Below the pieces are notes generated by a model. That model searched no databases and was not told the DNA's origin. It saw nothing but the letters and a program-made list of their open reading frames with translations. A program made the position numbers and the translations under genes. Shown here in pieces: positions 46,348 through 54,776 of a DNA stretch of 64,000 nucleotides (its first letter is position 1; each line of letters starts with the position of its first letter). This DNA comes from an uncultured Vampirovibrio sp. (GTDB lineage: Bacteria > Cyanobacteriota > Vampirovibrionia > Gastranaerophilales > Gastranaerophilaceae): assembly GCA_910578465.1 (NCBI GenBank), contig CAJTPW010000002.1, positions 248,001 to 312,000 of the forward strand, written 5' to 3'.

Positions 46348-46474
46348 TTTACTTCCTGAAACCTTCTTTACGCCTTATTTATTCTATAATTGTACACTTT
46401 ACACGGAATTTTTACCAGATAAAATACTAAATACGGAAGATTGGTATTAATATTACTTAACAAAACATTATAAT

Positions 46475-47806
46475 ATGAAAATAAGTCTACAAACATTTGC
46501 ATATTCATCCCAAAAACAGGTTTTAAACCAAAACTTTAAAACAACTCCTGTGCCTTATGCAAAAAACACGCCAAATGCAGATACCGTAAGCTTTCAAGGG
46601 CTAAGCAGCAAAAACCGAAGATGTCTTTCTATGATAATGACCCTTATCTGTGCTACAACAAGTGCGGGGGTTGCCTTATGCGATGCTTTTACCCAACCTA
46701 AACAGCCTTCTTGCTCAATTGAGGAACAAGGTGAAATTCAAACTCCAAATGTGCCTGAAGATATAGTAATTGACACAAGAAGCGATGAAGAAAAATTTGA
46801 AGAAGCCAAAGAAGCTCTAATTCAAGCAGTAAGCGGTTATGAAACCTGCGCAACTCAATGGGCATTATACGGAAGCAAGACCAGCCTCGATATTTTAAAA
46901 GACAAAAAAGAAAACCCTGATTATTCGAATTTTCTTAACGCATACGAAAACTTAATAACATTTAACAAGGATGTATTCCCCGGGCTTGACCCCAAAGATG
47001 TATATGATATCGGAGACGATATTAAAGACACGGAAAAAATGCTTGATTTAATAAGGAGTACTGTGTTTAGTGCCTTATATACACATTCAAACGAAGGCGG
47101 ATACAATTTTTCATCACTCACGGCGCTAAATGATGTAAGCCGCAGTGAATGGCACAGCATCATGAACCTTCTAAACAGCATTTTATATTCAAAAGAAACA
47201 GATGATGACACAAAACAAGCTGCGCAGATTTACAAAGATGAGATAATGAAAACAGATAGCAAAATGTGGGCACGCCCTTCATCCTTTTATAAAAAAGAAA
47301 CACTTGAAGAAGAAATTGACGGCAACGAAGCCCTTAGAGCCTATTTAACAGAAAACGTTGATTCAATTAAAGAAACAGCAAAAGAGCTTGCAGAACTTAG
47401 GGCAGCCTTTAAATTCAGCGAAACAACGGATGGGCTAAGTAAAGAATACAAAGAGCTTGATGCATTATACCTTGAAGCTTGTGAAAACAAAGACTTTGAA
47501 GCACAAATAGAAATAAGAAGCAGGCAAAGCGAAGCCTACAGGGAACACTACATCGGCACTTCATTCCCCGCATACCAGGCATATTATGAAGCGTATAATA
47601 ACGGTATTGTTCTTCCTCTTGAAGAAATTTGGCCTGATTTAAAATTTGCAAACATTTCCACTGAACTTTTTAATATGGTGCAAGCCATAGCCAATGCAGA
47701 AAACCGTTTAAAAGACGAAATGGGTATTACATCAGGATTTAACACAAAGAATCAGACTCCGGAAAAACCCTTGGAAATAACAAGAACTACGAAATTTAAA
47801 AATTAA
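46475..47806 (+). CDS. Hypothetical protein with F-Q-G motif and single N-terminal membrane helix
   Basis: 443 aa, not recognised. It starts MKISLQTFAYSSQKQ, has YAKNTP at 28-33 and FQG at 40-42, then a basic turn and a hydrophobic helix at about 51-70 (MIMTLICATTSAGVALC). The remainder is an all-helical, acidic and lysine-rich domain, probably outside the cytoplasm. The cysteine after the helix does not form a good lipobox. TATAAT abuts the ATG, so the transcription start may need re-examination. The 3' end is two bases from the convergent PHP gene. Confidence 0.78.
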   Translation: MKISLQTFAYSSQKQVLNQNFKTTPVPYAKNTPNADTVSFQGLSSKNRRCLSMIMTLICATTSAGVALCDAFTQPKQPSCSIEEQGEIQTPNVPEDIVIDTRSDEEKFEEAKEALIQAVSGYETCATQWALYGSKTSLDILKDKKENPDYSNFLNAYENLITFNKDVFPGLDPKDVYDIGDDIKDTEKMLDLIRSTVFSALYTHSNEGGYNFSSLTALNDVSRSEWHSIMNLLNSILYSKETDDDTKQAAQIYKDEIMKTDSKMWARPSSFYKKETLEEEIDGNEALRAYLTENVDSIKETAKELAELRAAFKFSETTDGLSKEYKELDALYLEACENKDFEAQIEIRSRQSEAYREHYIGTSFPAYQAYYEAYNNGIVLPLEEIWPDLKFANISTELFNMVQAIANAENRLKDEMGITSGFNTKNQTPEKPLEITRTTKFKN

Positions 47807-47808
47807 GT

Positions 47809-48657
47809 TTACAATAATTCCAACCTGCGTTTTTCTTTGATTAATTCATCGTAAACCCATGATGGGACAAAGTTTTTGCCCATTAAAATTGACCCGTGGT
47901 TTACGGATGGCGCGTGGAAATCTGATCCGCCCGTTATGATAAGACCGTATTTTTCAGCCAAAGATGAATAGTGTTCAATCATTGCTGGAGAATGTTTTCT
48001 GTGATATGCTTCAATTCCCCTTAGCCCATAACTTGTAAGGTCTTTTGCAAGTTCATCAGATATTTCAACATCTATAGGGTGCGCAAAAACGGGAATGCCG
48101 CCTGCATCATAAATAATTTCGCAGGCATCATGCGGTGAAACGGTTTTTCTTTGTACATAAACATTCGAAGCGTCATTTATATATTTTGCATAAGCTTCCA
48201 TAACATTATTCACACCGCCAGCATTTGTAATCGCACGCGCTATATGGGGACGCCCGATACTTCCGCCTTCTGCAACAAGAGATTTAATGTCTTCAAATTT
48301 TATTCTTATTCCCGCCTTTTTATTTAAAAGTTCAATTATTTCATTAGTCTGCTTAACACGAGCCTCCTGCTGTGCCTTCATAAGATTTTGAAATTCATTA
48401 TTATCTGTATCCATAAAATACCCTAGAATATGAACTTCATACTCTTTATAGATTGTGTTAATTTCAACACCCGGAATAATTTCAATATTGATATTATTTT
48501 TTTTCACATAATCATTTGCAACTTTGTGAGATAAAATATTATCGTGATCTGTAAGCGCTATAACATCAAGACCGCATTCAACCGCAGTATCTACAACCAT
48601 CTCCGGAGAGAAGGTGCCGTCAGAATATGTTGTATGGATGTGCAAATCAATCTTCAT
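47809..48657 (-). CDS. PHP-domain phosphoesterase (TrpH/RNase AM family)
   Basis: 282 aa of the polymerase-and-histidinol-phosphatase superfamily. Metal-binding motifs are DLHIHTTYSDGTFSPEMVVD, ALTDHDN, EIIPGVEINT, FAHPIDVE and GGSDFHAPS. The E. coli relative (YciV, RNase AM) matures the 5' ends of rRNA and acts on small nucleotides; that substrate is inferred from family only. Its ATG overlaps the ymdB stop (ATGA), giving rny-ymdB-PHP, an RNA-turnover grouping. Confidence 0.88.
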   Translation of the reverse strand: MKIDLHIHTTYSDGTFSPEMVVDTAVECGLDVIALTDHDNILSHKVANDYVKKNNINIEIIPGVEINTIYKEYEVHILGYFMDTDNNEFQNLMKAQQEARVKQTNEIIELLNKKAGIRIKFEDIKSLVAEGGSIGRPHIARAITNAGGVNNVMEAYAKYINDASNVYVQRKTVSPHDACEIIYDAGGIPVFAHPIDVEISDELAKDLTSYGLRGIEAYHRKHSPAMIEHYSSLAEKYGLIITGGSDFHAPSVNHGSILMGKNFVPSWVYDELIKEKRRLELL

Positions 48658-49661
48658 TGGGCCTTTTCCTCATCGTTATTGTAATTAAAATTTATCCTTT
48701 TGATTTCAAGTGCAAAACCTGACTCAAAATCAAATTCAACACAAACTGCATTAATCTGTCTTGTTTTTGAAACCGCAACATCAAATCTTTCAGGAATTGA
48801 TGTCACTAGTCTTTTTAAAGAGCTCTCATATTCCATACCTATAATGCTGTCATAACTCCCGCAAAAACCTGCATCGGTAATATATGCCATACTCTTTTTT
48901 GGTGCAAAATCAGCAAAAGCATTTGAAATTACATCAGTATTTGCAGAGTTATTCATTTCATTCGATTTTGGAAAACAGTTAAACTCGCTGCTTAATCCAA
49001 ATCCTTCGGTAATTATCCTTTCATCTGCAGTCTGAACATGGGTATGCGTCCCAAAAACGGCGCTCACGCCGAGAGAATATGCAAAATTTGCAAAACATAT
49101 TTTTTCCGCAGTAGCTTCGGCATGAAAATCAACGATTACAATCCTATTTTCAAGCCCGACATTTAAACGCAAATGAGTCATAATGTCATATAAAGCCTGA
49201 AACGGACAGACTACAGGCTGCATAAAAGTCTTACCGAGCAAATTTATTACAATGATTTTATTGTTAAATATTCTGTACCCCACTCCGCGCGCGGTTTTAT
49301 GGTAATTATAGGGGCGAATTAAAAATTCAGATTCATCAATATATGTATAAATATCTTTTTTATCCCAAATATGATTGCCCGATGTCATACAGTCTATGCC
49401 GTATGAATGAAGCTCGTCATGGTTTTTTTTGGTAAGCCCGAAACCATGGGAAGCGTTTTCAACATTTGCTATAACAAAATCGTAAGCTCTATTATTATTT
49501 TTAACGGCATCTGAAACACAAAAAGAAACGTTTGCACAATCATTTTCAGACTTTGCAAAATCCGTTTTGGAAATTTTTTCTTTCAAAAACTTTTCAACCG
49601 CTTCTCTTCCGGGACGCCCGACAAGGTCTCCCAGGAAAAGAGTTCTAATTGTTTTAGACAT
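48654..49661 (-). CDS. ymdB: YmdB-family metallophosphoesterase
   Basis: 335 aa of the YmdB family, whose Bacillus member hydrolyses 2',3'-cyclic nucleotides and interacts with RNase Y. Motifs are LFLGDLVGRPGREAVEKFL, NVENASHGFGL, TSGNHIWDKKD, VIVDFHAEATAEK and GTHTHVQTADE, which supply the two-metal site. About 60 residues longer than the usual 265-280, with insertions near residues 35-55 and 240-260. It starts 3 bases after the rny stop, the usual gene order. Confidence 0.92.
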   Translation of the reverse strand: MSKTIRTLFLGDLVGRPGREAVEKFLKEKISKTDFAKSENDCANVSFCVSDAVKNNNRAYDFVIANVENASHGFGLTKKNHDELHSYGIDCMTSGNHIWDKKDIYTYIDESEFLIRPYNYHKTARGVGYRIFNNKIIVINLLGKTFMQPVVCPFQALYDIMTHLRLNVGLENRIVIVDFHAEATAEKICFANFAYSLGVSAVFGTHTHVQTADERIITEGFGLSSEFNCFPKSNEMNNSANTDVISNAFADFAPKKSMAYITDAGFCGSYDSIIGMEYESSLKRLVTSIPERFDVAVSKTRQINAVCVEFDFESGFALEIKRINFNYNNDEEKAQ

Positions 49662-49664
49662 TTC

Positions 49665-51257
49665 TTATTTCGCTATTTCGGTAACTCTTGCTTCACGAAC
49701 AACCGTTACACGGATTTGTCCGGGATATTCAAGCTCATCCTCAATGCGTTTTACAATGTCACGGGCAAGTTTAGCTGCTGCAGCGTCGTTGAACACATTG
49801 GGCTGAACCACCACCCTAACTTCACGACCTGCCTGAACAGCAAAGGACTGCTTAATGCCTTCATAGCTGTTTGCAATTTCTTCCAGCTTTTTAAGGCGTT
49901 TAATATAGATTTCAAGCGTATCGCGCCTTGCACCCGGTCTTCCTGCAGAAACGGAATCCGCAATCTTGACCAGCGCCGCGACAAGTGTATTTGCCGCAAC
50001 GTCATCATGGTGCGCTTCTATCGCATGGACAATCTCTTCCCTTTCGCCGTAGCGCCTTGCAAGTTCAACCCCGAGTTGAATATGCGTGCCTTCCTGATCG
50101 TGGTCCACAGCTTTACCGATATCGTGCAATAAACCTGCACGTCTTGCTTCGGCAGAATCTGCGCCGAGTTCAACAGCAAGCATTCCTGCAATTTGGGCTA
50201 CTTCAATTGAGTGTCTTAAAACATTTTGTCCGTAGCTTGTTCTATAATATAAGCGTCCAAGAGTCCTCGTCAGCTCTTTGTTAAGGTTCATAATCCCAAG
50301 GTCAAGCGCGGCTTTTTCGCCTTCCTGCCTCATTTTGTTTTCAATTTCTTTTTTAGATTTTTCATAAACTTCTTCAATTCTAACAGGATGAATTCTGCCG
50401 TCTTGAATAAGTTTTTCAATTGTAAGTTTTGCAACTTCGCGTCTGACAGGGTCAAATGATGATAAAACAACAGCTTCAGGAGTATCATCAATAATTAAAT
50501 CAACGCCCGTTAGGGTTTCGAGGGTTCTTATATTTCTGCCCTCGCGGCCTATTATCCTTCCCTTCATTTCATCATTCGGAAGAGAAACAACGGAAACCGT
50601 GCTTTCTATAACCTGATCAATTACGCATTTTTGCATAACCTGAGATAAAATCTCTCTGGATTTTTCCTCAGCCGTTTCTTTTATTTTTTGTTCGTTTTCA
50701 CGAATAAGTTGAATTTGCTCCTGTGCAAGCTCTTGCTTAATTTGCTCAAGAAGCATATTTTTTGCCTCTTCTCTGCTCATTGAAGAAACTCTCTCAAGCT
50801 CATTCAATTGCTTTGCAACTAATTCAGCCAGATAATCTTCCTTATCAAGAAGCTCATCATATTTTTTGTTTAATTCAAATTCTTTATCAGTTACCTTTTG
50901 CACCTTGTCTTCAAGACTGTCTTCTCTTTTTGAAAGAGAATTCTCAAGACGGTTAATTTCAGACCTTCTTTGTCTGATTTCATCGTCAAGCTTCTGTCTG
51001 TCCGAATGCAGCTGCTCTCTTGCCGCAACAAGGGCTTCCTTTTTAAGGTAGCTCTCTTTTTCCTTAAATTCATCTTTAAGTCTTTCGGCATCTTTTTGAT
51101 AGAATTCAAGCTTTGTTTTCTGTCTTGCACACATGATGGCAGAAACGATTGCTACTACTGCAAGAATAAGTATTAATATATACAATAAAAATATAGATTC
51201 TATTTTCCCATACCTCAAATTTGTTTTGCGCCTAAAGATTAAACTCTCTATTTGCAA
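49665..51257 (-). CDS. rny: Ribonuclease Y
   Basis: Membrane-anchored endoribonuclease that initiates mRNA decay. A hydrophobic helix (IFLLYILILILAVVAIVSAI) near residues 22-41 is followed by a long coiled coil (about 45-200), a KH domain (GRIIGREGRNIRTLETLTGV) and an HD domain (RHSIEVAQIAGMLAVELGAD, then LLHDIGKAVD). The first in-frame start is TTG at 51257; other TTG codons closer to the membrane helix are possible, so the N-terminus is uncertain by up to about 30 residues. Confidence 0.93.
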   Translation of the reverse strand: MQIESLIFRRKTNLRYGKIESIFLLYILILILAVVAIVSAIMCARQKTKLEFYQKDAERLKDEFKEKESYLKKEALVAAREQLHSDRQKLDDEIRQRRSEINRLENSLSKREDSLEDKVQKVTDKEFELNKKYDELLDKEDYLAELVAKQLNELERVSSMSREEAKNMLLEQIKQELAQEQIQLIRENEQKIKETAEEKSREILSQVMQKCVIDQVIESTVSVVSLPNDEMKGRIIGREGRNIRTLETLTGVDLIIDDTPEAVVLSSFDPVRREVAKLTIEKLIQDGRIHPVRIEEVYEKSKKEIENKMRQEGEKAALDLGIMNLNKELTRTLGRLYYRTSYGQNVLRHSIEVAQIAGMLAVELGADSAEARRAGLLHDIGKAVDHDQEGTHIQLGVELARRYGEREEIVHAIEAHHDDVAANTLVAALVKIADSVSAGRPGARRDTLEIYIKRLKKLEEIANSYEGIKQSFAVQAGREVRVVVQPNVFNDAAAAKLARDIVKRIEDELEYPGQIRVTVVREARVTEIAK

Positions 51258-51508
51258 GCAATGTATTCTGTTTTTTATATAAAATAAAAGATTAGTAAAC
51301 TATTGGTCAATAAAAATATATCACAAATTCAAGCATTTTAACAACAGAATTATTAAGTTTTATAAAATTTGTGGGTCAAACAGAGTATATTTATAAAGTT
51401 TTGTTAATTTTTTCCTCCTTTGTAGGATAATAAAAAATGACATGTATTGCTTTATCATTAAATATTTTTTGTGAAACAGGTTATTTTAGGAAAGTAAAAG
51501 GTCGTTAA

Positions 51509-51763
51509 ATGCTTACAAATTTAGTATCCTTGATTACAAAATCCTTAGCTTCAACAAACACAGCTTCTGCTGCAAAAGTAACAGCAAAGCCGTTAAACTA
51601 TAATCCGTTCGGCCCTAACCAAAGCCCGAACCCTTTTATGAACCAAAGTTTCGGTTCAAATGAAAACTATGCAAAGAACACGCCTGTTTCGGGAGGTTAT
51701 TTTGCGGGCTATTACAACGGAAAACCAAATATTGTAGGCAGAAAGCTTTTTATTGAAGTTTAA
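51509..51763 (+). CDS. Small 84-aa protein with YAKNTP and F-A-G motifs
   Basis: 84 aa, unrecognised. The first 28 residues are Ser/Thr/Ala-rich, the middle Asn/Pro-rich (YNPFGPNQSPNPFMNQSFGS), then YAKNTP (54-59), a glycine/aromatic stretch with FAG (65-67) and a charged C-terminus. YAKNTP followed 5-6 residues later by F-x-G also occurs in the 443-aa protein at 46.5 kb. AAAGG precedes the ATG by seven bases. The stop abuts, without a gap, the stop of the convergent gene. Confidence 0.65.
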   Translation: MLTNLVSLITKSLASTNTASAAKVTAKPLNYNPFGPNQSPNPFMNQSFGSNENYAKNTPVSGGYFAGYYNGKPNIVGRKLFIEV

Positions 51764-52789
51764 TCAGGCTTGAAGAGAAAGTGCCTGTGTTTTAGGACCA
51801 AGACGCGCATACATATTATCTGAAAAATCTATTTTTTTACCCTCAGACTGTTCAATTTTATCTATTATTTCCTGCTGAGCAAATACTTTTATAAGCGGAT
51901 TATTCATGATTATATTTTTTGAAATGGCGTCTTGAGAAAATACCGTAAATACATATTGCCTTAATGCAAATGCTCCACCAAATTTTGAAATGCCTCTAAA
52001 AGCTTTACCTGCGCCCCATGCTGCAAACTTCTTGCTTGCGGCACCTTCAAGTTTCTGCTTTGGAAAGAGCGCAAAATGTTTAATTAAATCACCGAAATCA
52101 TTATAGACAAACTTTCCCATATTTGTAAGATTTTTCAAACCTATTTTTGTACCGACGGCTTTGACGGCAGCATTGCCGACACCGTTTACAATCGGGCTCA
52201 AAAAGCCGCTTATGGCGCCCGTTGCTATATCATAAGGGGCCGTTTTGTATTCTCTTTCTGCAGAATACGCATCAAGCCTTTTTGCACCGGTCTTAAATAA
52301 AGCGCCACCAACTGCGGCCCAACAAAGTGCAACCGGAACAGTTGCCCCGAGCGGCACTGCAAGTGCAAATGCACCTGCGCCTACAATGGTTGAACCCCAA
52401 TCTGCAACAAAATCCAGCGCCTTTTGCTGGCCTTTTGCATATTTGTTTATGGTATCAACGATTTCTTCTTCGGTTACAAGACCTTTTTTATAAATCTCGA
52501 GCTTTTTTGTGACAGCATTAGAGCCCATTTTGCTTCCGAAGCTGTTTTTGGCGAAATCCCAGACTTTGCCTACAATACCCTGCTTATTTAAAACGTCGTT
52601 ATATTTTTCTTCAATTTTGGGATTAACATAAGAAAATTCAGTGCAATCGAATTTAACATCGAACAAAAACGGGTCATAAACCGAATCAAAACCTGCACCT
52701 TGATTTCCTGCAAATTTTAAATACGGATTTTGAACGCCGACATTATAAAAGCCTGAATTCAGACCCGAATTTTGCACACTGCCTTCCAT
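51764..52789 (-). CDS. Hypothetical protein with N-terminal F-A-G motif and hydrophobic helices
   Basis: 341 aa, unrecognised. A polar N-terminus rich in Asn/Gly has FAG at 26-28; a hydrophobic hairpin (IVGAGAFALAVPLGATVPVA, then LCWAAVGGALF) lies near 135-165, with a Gly/Ala-rich region (ATGAISGFLSPIVNGVGNAA) after it. The C-terminal part is helical. Transmembrane or membrane-inserting behaviour is likely. It is 64 bases downstream of the 498-aa gene on the same strand and probably in one transcript. Function unknown. Confidence 0.78.
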   Translation of the reverse strand: MEGSVQNSGLNSGFYNVGVQNPYLKFAGNQGAGFDSVYDPFLFDVKFDCTEFSYVNPKIEEKYNDVLNKQGIVGKVWDFAKNSFGSKMGSNAVTKKLEIYKKGLVTEEEIVDTINKYAKGQQKALDFVADWGSTIVGAGAFALAVPLGATVPVALCWAAVGGALFKTGAKRLDAYSAEREYKTAPYDIATGAISGFLSPIVNGVGNAAVKAVGTKIGLKNLTNMGKFVYNDFGDLIKHFALFPKQKLEGAASKKFAAWGAGKAFRGISKFGGAFALRQYVFTVFSQDAISKNIIMNNPLIKVFAQQEIIDKIEQSEGKKIDFSDNMYARLGPKTQALSLQA

Positions 52790-52853
52790 ATATATAAAAA
52801 AACGGGAAACAACAAAAAATTGCTACCCGTCATTTTACTAAAATATAATATTT

Positions 52854-54350
52854 TTAAGCTATTGTTCTTTGGCTGCCTGATAAACCGCCTTTTCCTTCAA
52901 AAGCCATCTGATGTCTGATTTCTTTTTCAAGGTTTGTAATTGCTTCATTTTCGGTACTTCCCGTAAGTTTTTCTCTAAGCTTAAGCACAACATTTGTCTG
53001 CAATATACCCATAGCCCAGATACCAAATGCAATTGCCGCAACAATTGAGAAGCCTTTTGCCTTTTGCGCTCCTTTAAGATAATTTAAAGCTTTATCCATA
53101 TTGCTTGCAGCACCTTTTGTATCCATATCGTTAACCATTTTCATAAGCTTTTTAATGCTACCCTGAACGGCACCTGTATCTATGTGTGCAAGGGAATCAA
53201 TTTCATCTGTTGCCTGTTTAATGTTAAACAGACCAAATTTCTTGCCGACAGTTTCTTTAACCGTTGCCACATCGCCAATATCTTTTAAGAATTTAACAAT
53301 CGGATTGTCAGGATTATCATAGATAAAATTCAGAACCTGTTTATCGACTGCAGCGTTGGAACCAAGCTTTTCAATATCAACATTTTTTGCAAGGTCTGAA
53401 AGTGCGTCTTTCATAGAACCGTCACCAAGTGCGTTTTTAAACCTTTCTGATGCAAGAACTGCATAATCAAGTCCGGTATCTTTTCCGAACATTTTACCGA
53501 AAAGTTTGTCAAAGCCTTTTTGAATAGGAACCGCAAGAGGATATAAGAAAGCAATTTCAAATGCTTCTTTAACAAGAACATCTCTTCTTTCTCCAGGTCT
53601 TGCAGTTTTTGTTCTAAGCCCCGTTATGCCGCCATCCAATATCATCTGGTTTAAAATCGGATTGTACATAAAGGCTGAAAGTGCATTTCCGATACCTTTG
53701 AATGCAACGCCGTTTCCTTCTTTGCTCTTTGCGGAATCCCCGTTATATGCATTCATAAACATTTTATAAACTTCCGTTTTTTGAACATTCTGTTTTAAAA
53801 TGTGCTCCTGAAGAACTTTAAGCCTAACACTTTGTTCTGCCTGCTCTTTTGTATGTTTTTGCTTATACATAATAATTTTTGTAAGAGCAAACATTGTTAA
53901 AGCCGTTGCAACGGCAAATTTGCCCACAAACAATCCTTTTGCGAGGTTTGAGCGTGATGCAACATCGCCTAAAGCTTTCAATTGTTCTGCCGCAGTTTTT
54001 CCCGCTTTACCTGCTGCCTGTTGTTCTTTTAATTTATTTGCAGCAAAACTGATGCTGTCTGAAGCACCTTCTCTAAGCTTTTTAATATCGACATCGGAAC
54101 TTACTCCCGCTAATTTATAAACGGTTTTATCAAATATTTTTTTAATGAGGGGTAAACCGCCAAGCCAAACGGCGCTCGTTCCGTTTTCCTCTACAAATTT
54201 TTCAAAAGCGTCGTATTTGCCGCCTTTTTTTGCATATTCTGCAACCAAAACCTGGTTTTGTATTAAATCTTTTGTAGCAATAGGGATAATTGACCCTGTA
54301 TTATTGCCAAGCGATGACAGTACACTTGTTGTTATGCTGGATATAGACAT
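52854..54350 (-). CDS. Hypothetical membrane-associated protein of the F-x-G group
   Basis: 498 aa, unrecognised. A hydrophobic segment near 150-170 (FAVATALTMFALTKIIMY) is followed by a basic coiled stretch, VAFKG in the middle, a segment RPGERRDVLVKEAFEIAF with PIQKGFDKLFGK, and a late hydrophobic helix (FSIVAAIAFGIWAMGIL) near 440. The C-terminus has AFEGKGG. The acidic turn, helix and DKLF pattern recurs in the 260-aa protein at 25 kb. AAAGG precedes ATG. A 22-codon ORF lies 27 bases upstream. Confidence 0.78.
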   Translation of the reverse strand: MSISSITTSVLSSLGNNTGSIIPIATKDLIQNQVLVAEYAKKGGKYDAFEKFVEENGTSAVWLGGLPLIKKIFDKTVYKLAGVSSDVDIKKLREGASDSISFAANKLKEQQAAGKAGKTAAEQLKALGDVASRSNLAKGLFVGKFAVATALTMFALTKIIMYKQKHTKEQAEQSVRLKVLQEHILKQNVQKTEVYKMFMNAYNGDSAKSKEGNGVAFKGIGNALSAFMYNPILNQMILDGGITGLRTKTARPGERRDVLVKEAFEIAFLYPLAVPIQKGFDKLFGKMFGKDTGLDYAVLASERFKNALGDGSMKDALSDLAKNVDIEKLGSNAAVDKQVLNFIYDNPDNPIVKFLKDIGDVATVKETVGKKFGLFNIKQATDEIDSLAHIDTGAVQGSIKKLMKMVNDMDTKGAASNMDKALNYLKGAQKAKGFSIVAAIAFGIWAMGILQTNVVLKLREKLTGSTENEAITNLEKEIRHQMAFEGKGGLSGSQRTIA

Positions 54351-54377
54351 TTTACCTTTAGTTCCTTATGTTTAAAA

Positions 54378-54446
54378 TTACAATCCCCAAATGAGGTTTC
54401 TTAACCTCTGATAAAGTGCCCTGCATCGTTTTTGACTTATTTTCAT
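54378..54446 (-). CDS. Possible 22-codon upstream ORF
   Basis: ATG to TAA encoding MKISQKRCRALYQRLRNLIW followed by two residues; very basic. GAAGG lies ten bases before the ATG, longer than ideal. It ends 27 bases before the 498-aa gene. Its end overlaps a GAGGTT/AACCTC hairpin, so a leader-peptide role is possible but chance is not excluded. Confidence 0.3.
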   Translation of the reverse strand: MKISQKRCRALYQRLRNLIWGL

Positions 54447-54539
54447 AATTAAATTACCTTCTTCTTCCTATATCTTATTAACGTCTGTAATGGTTTTTTA
54501 TTGCTTTTTTGCTGTCGTTTTTTTAAAAAATGTTAATTA

Positions 54540-54569
54540 AAAAAGCCTCCCTTTTTTTCAAGGAAGGCT
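54540..54569 (-). terminator. Terminator of the short 54.6-kb locus
   Basis: On the minus strand an imperfect stem, AGCCT-CCTT pairing with AAGG-AGGCT around one mismatch, with a short A-rich loop, is followed by TTTTT. It sits about 26 bases after the 29-codon ORF. Confidence 0.75.
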
Positions 54570-54594
54570 ATATATTTTCTAAATCTTTTGCACA

Positions 54595-54684
54595 TTACTT
54601 ATTTTTAATAAACACAAAAGCATAGCTTTCCTTGAATTCATTAAACAAATAACGTCGTACAAAATATTCAAATAATTTAATCAT
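54595..54684 (-). CDS. 29-aa small protein (or coding sRNA)
   Basis: ATG to TAA encoding 29 residues, MIKLFEYFVRRYLFNEFKES then YAFVFIKNK: aromatic, basic and amphipathic. GAG lies six bases before the ATG. It lies between a strong promoter (TTGCAA-17-TAGAAT) and a terminator, making a transcript of about 170 bases with nothing else in it. The product could be a membrane-active small protein, or the RNA itself may be the functional species. No relative recognised. Confidence 0.5.
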   Translation of the reverse strand: MIKLFEYFVRRYLFNEFKESYAFVFIKNK

Positions 54685-54718
54685 ATTTTACTCAGTCCTA
54701 AAACTTTTAAGCCATTAC

Positions 54719-54747
54719 ATTCTACATGCAATATGCTTTTTTTGCAA
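54719..54747 (-). promoter_or_regulatory. Strong promoter of the short 54.6-kb locus
   Basis: On the minus strand TTGCAA (54747-54742), a 17-base spacer and TAGAAT (54724-54719). Expected transcription start near 54712. Confidence 0.7.
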
Positions 54748-54776
54748 GTATACCTTGTATAAAAATTTAACAAATA

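Noticed and set aside
51437..51508. 23-codon ORF (MTCIALSLNIF...) ending directly before the 84-aa gene.
   Set aside because: Weak promoter spacing (19 bases) and a poorly placed AGGA; coding composition is not convincing.
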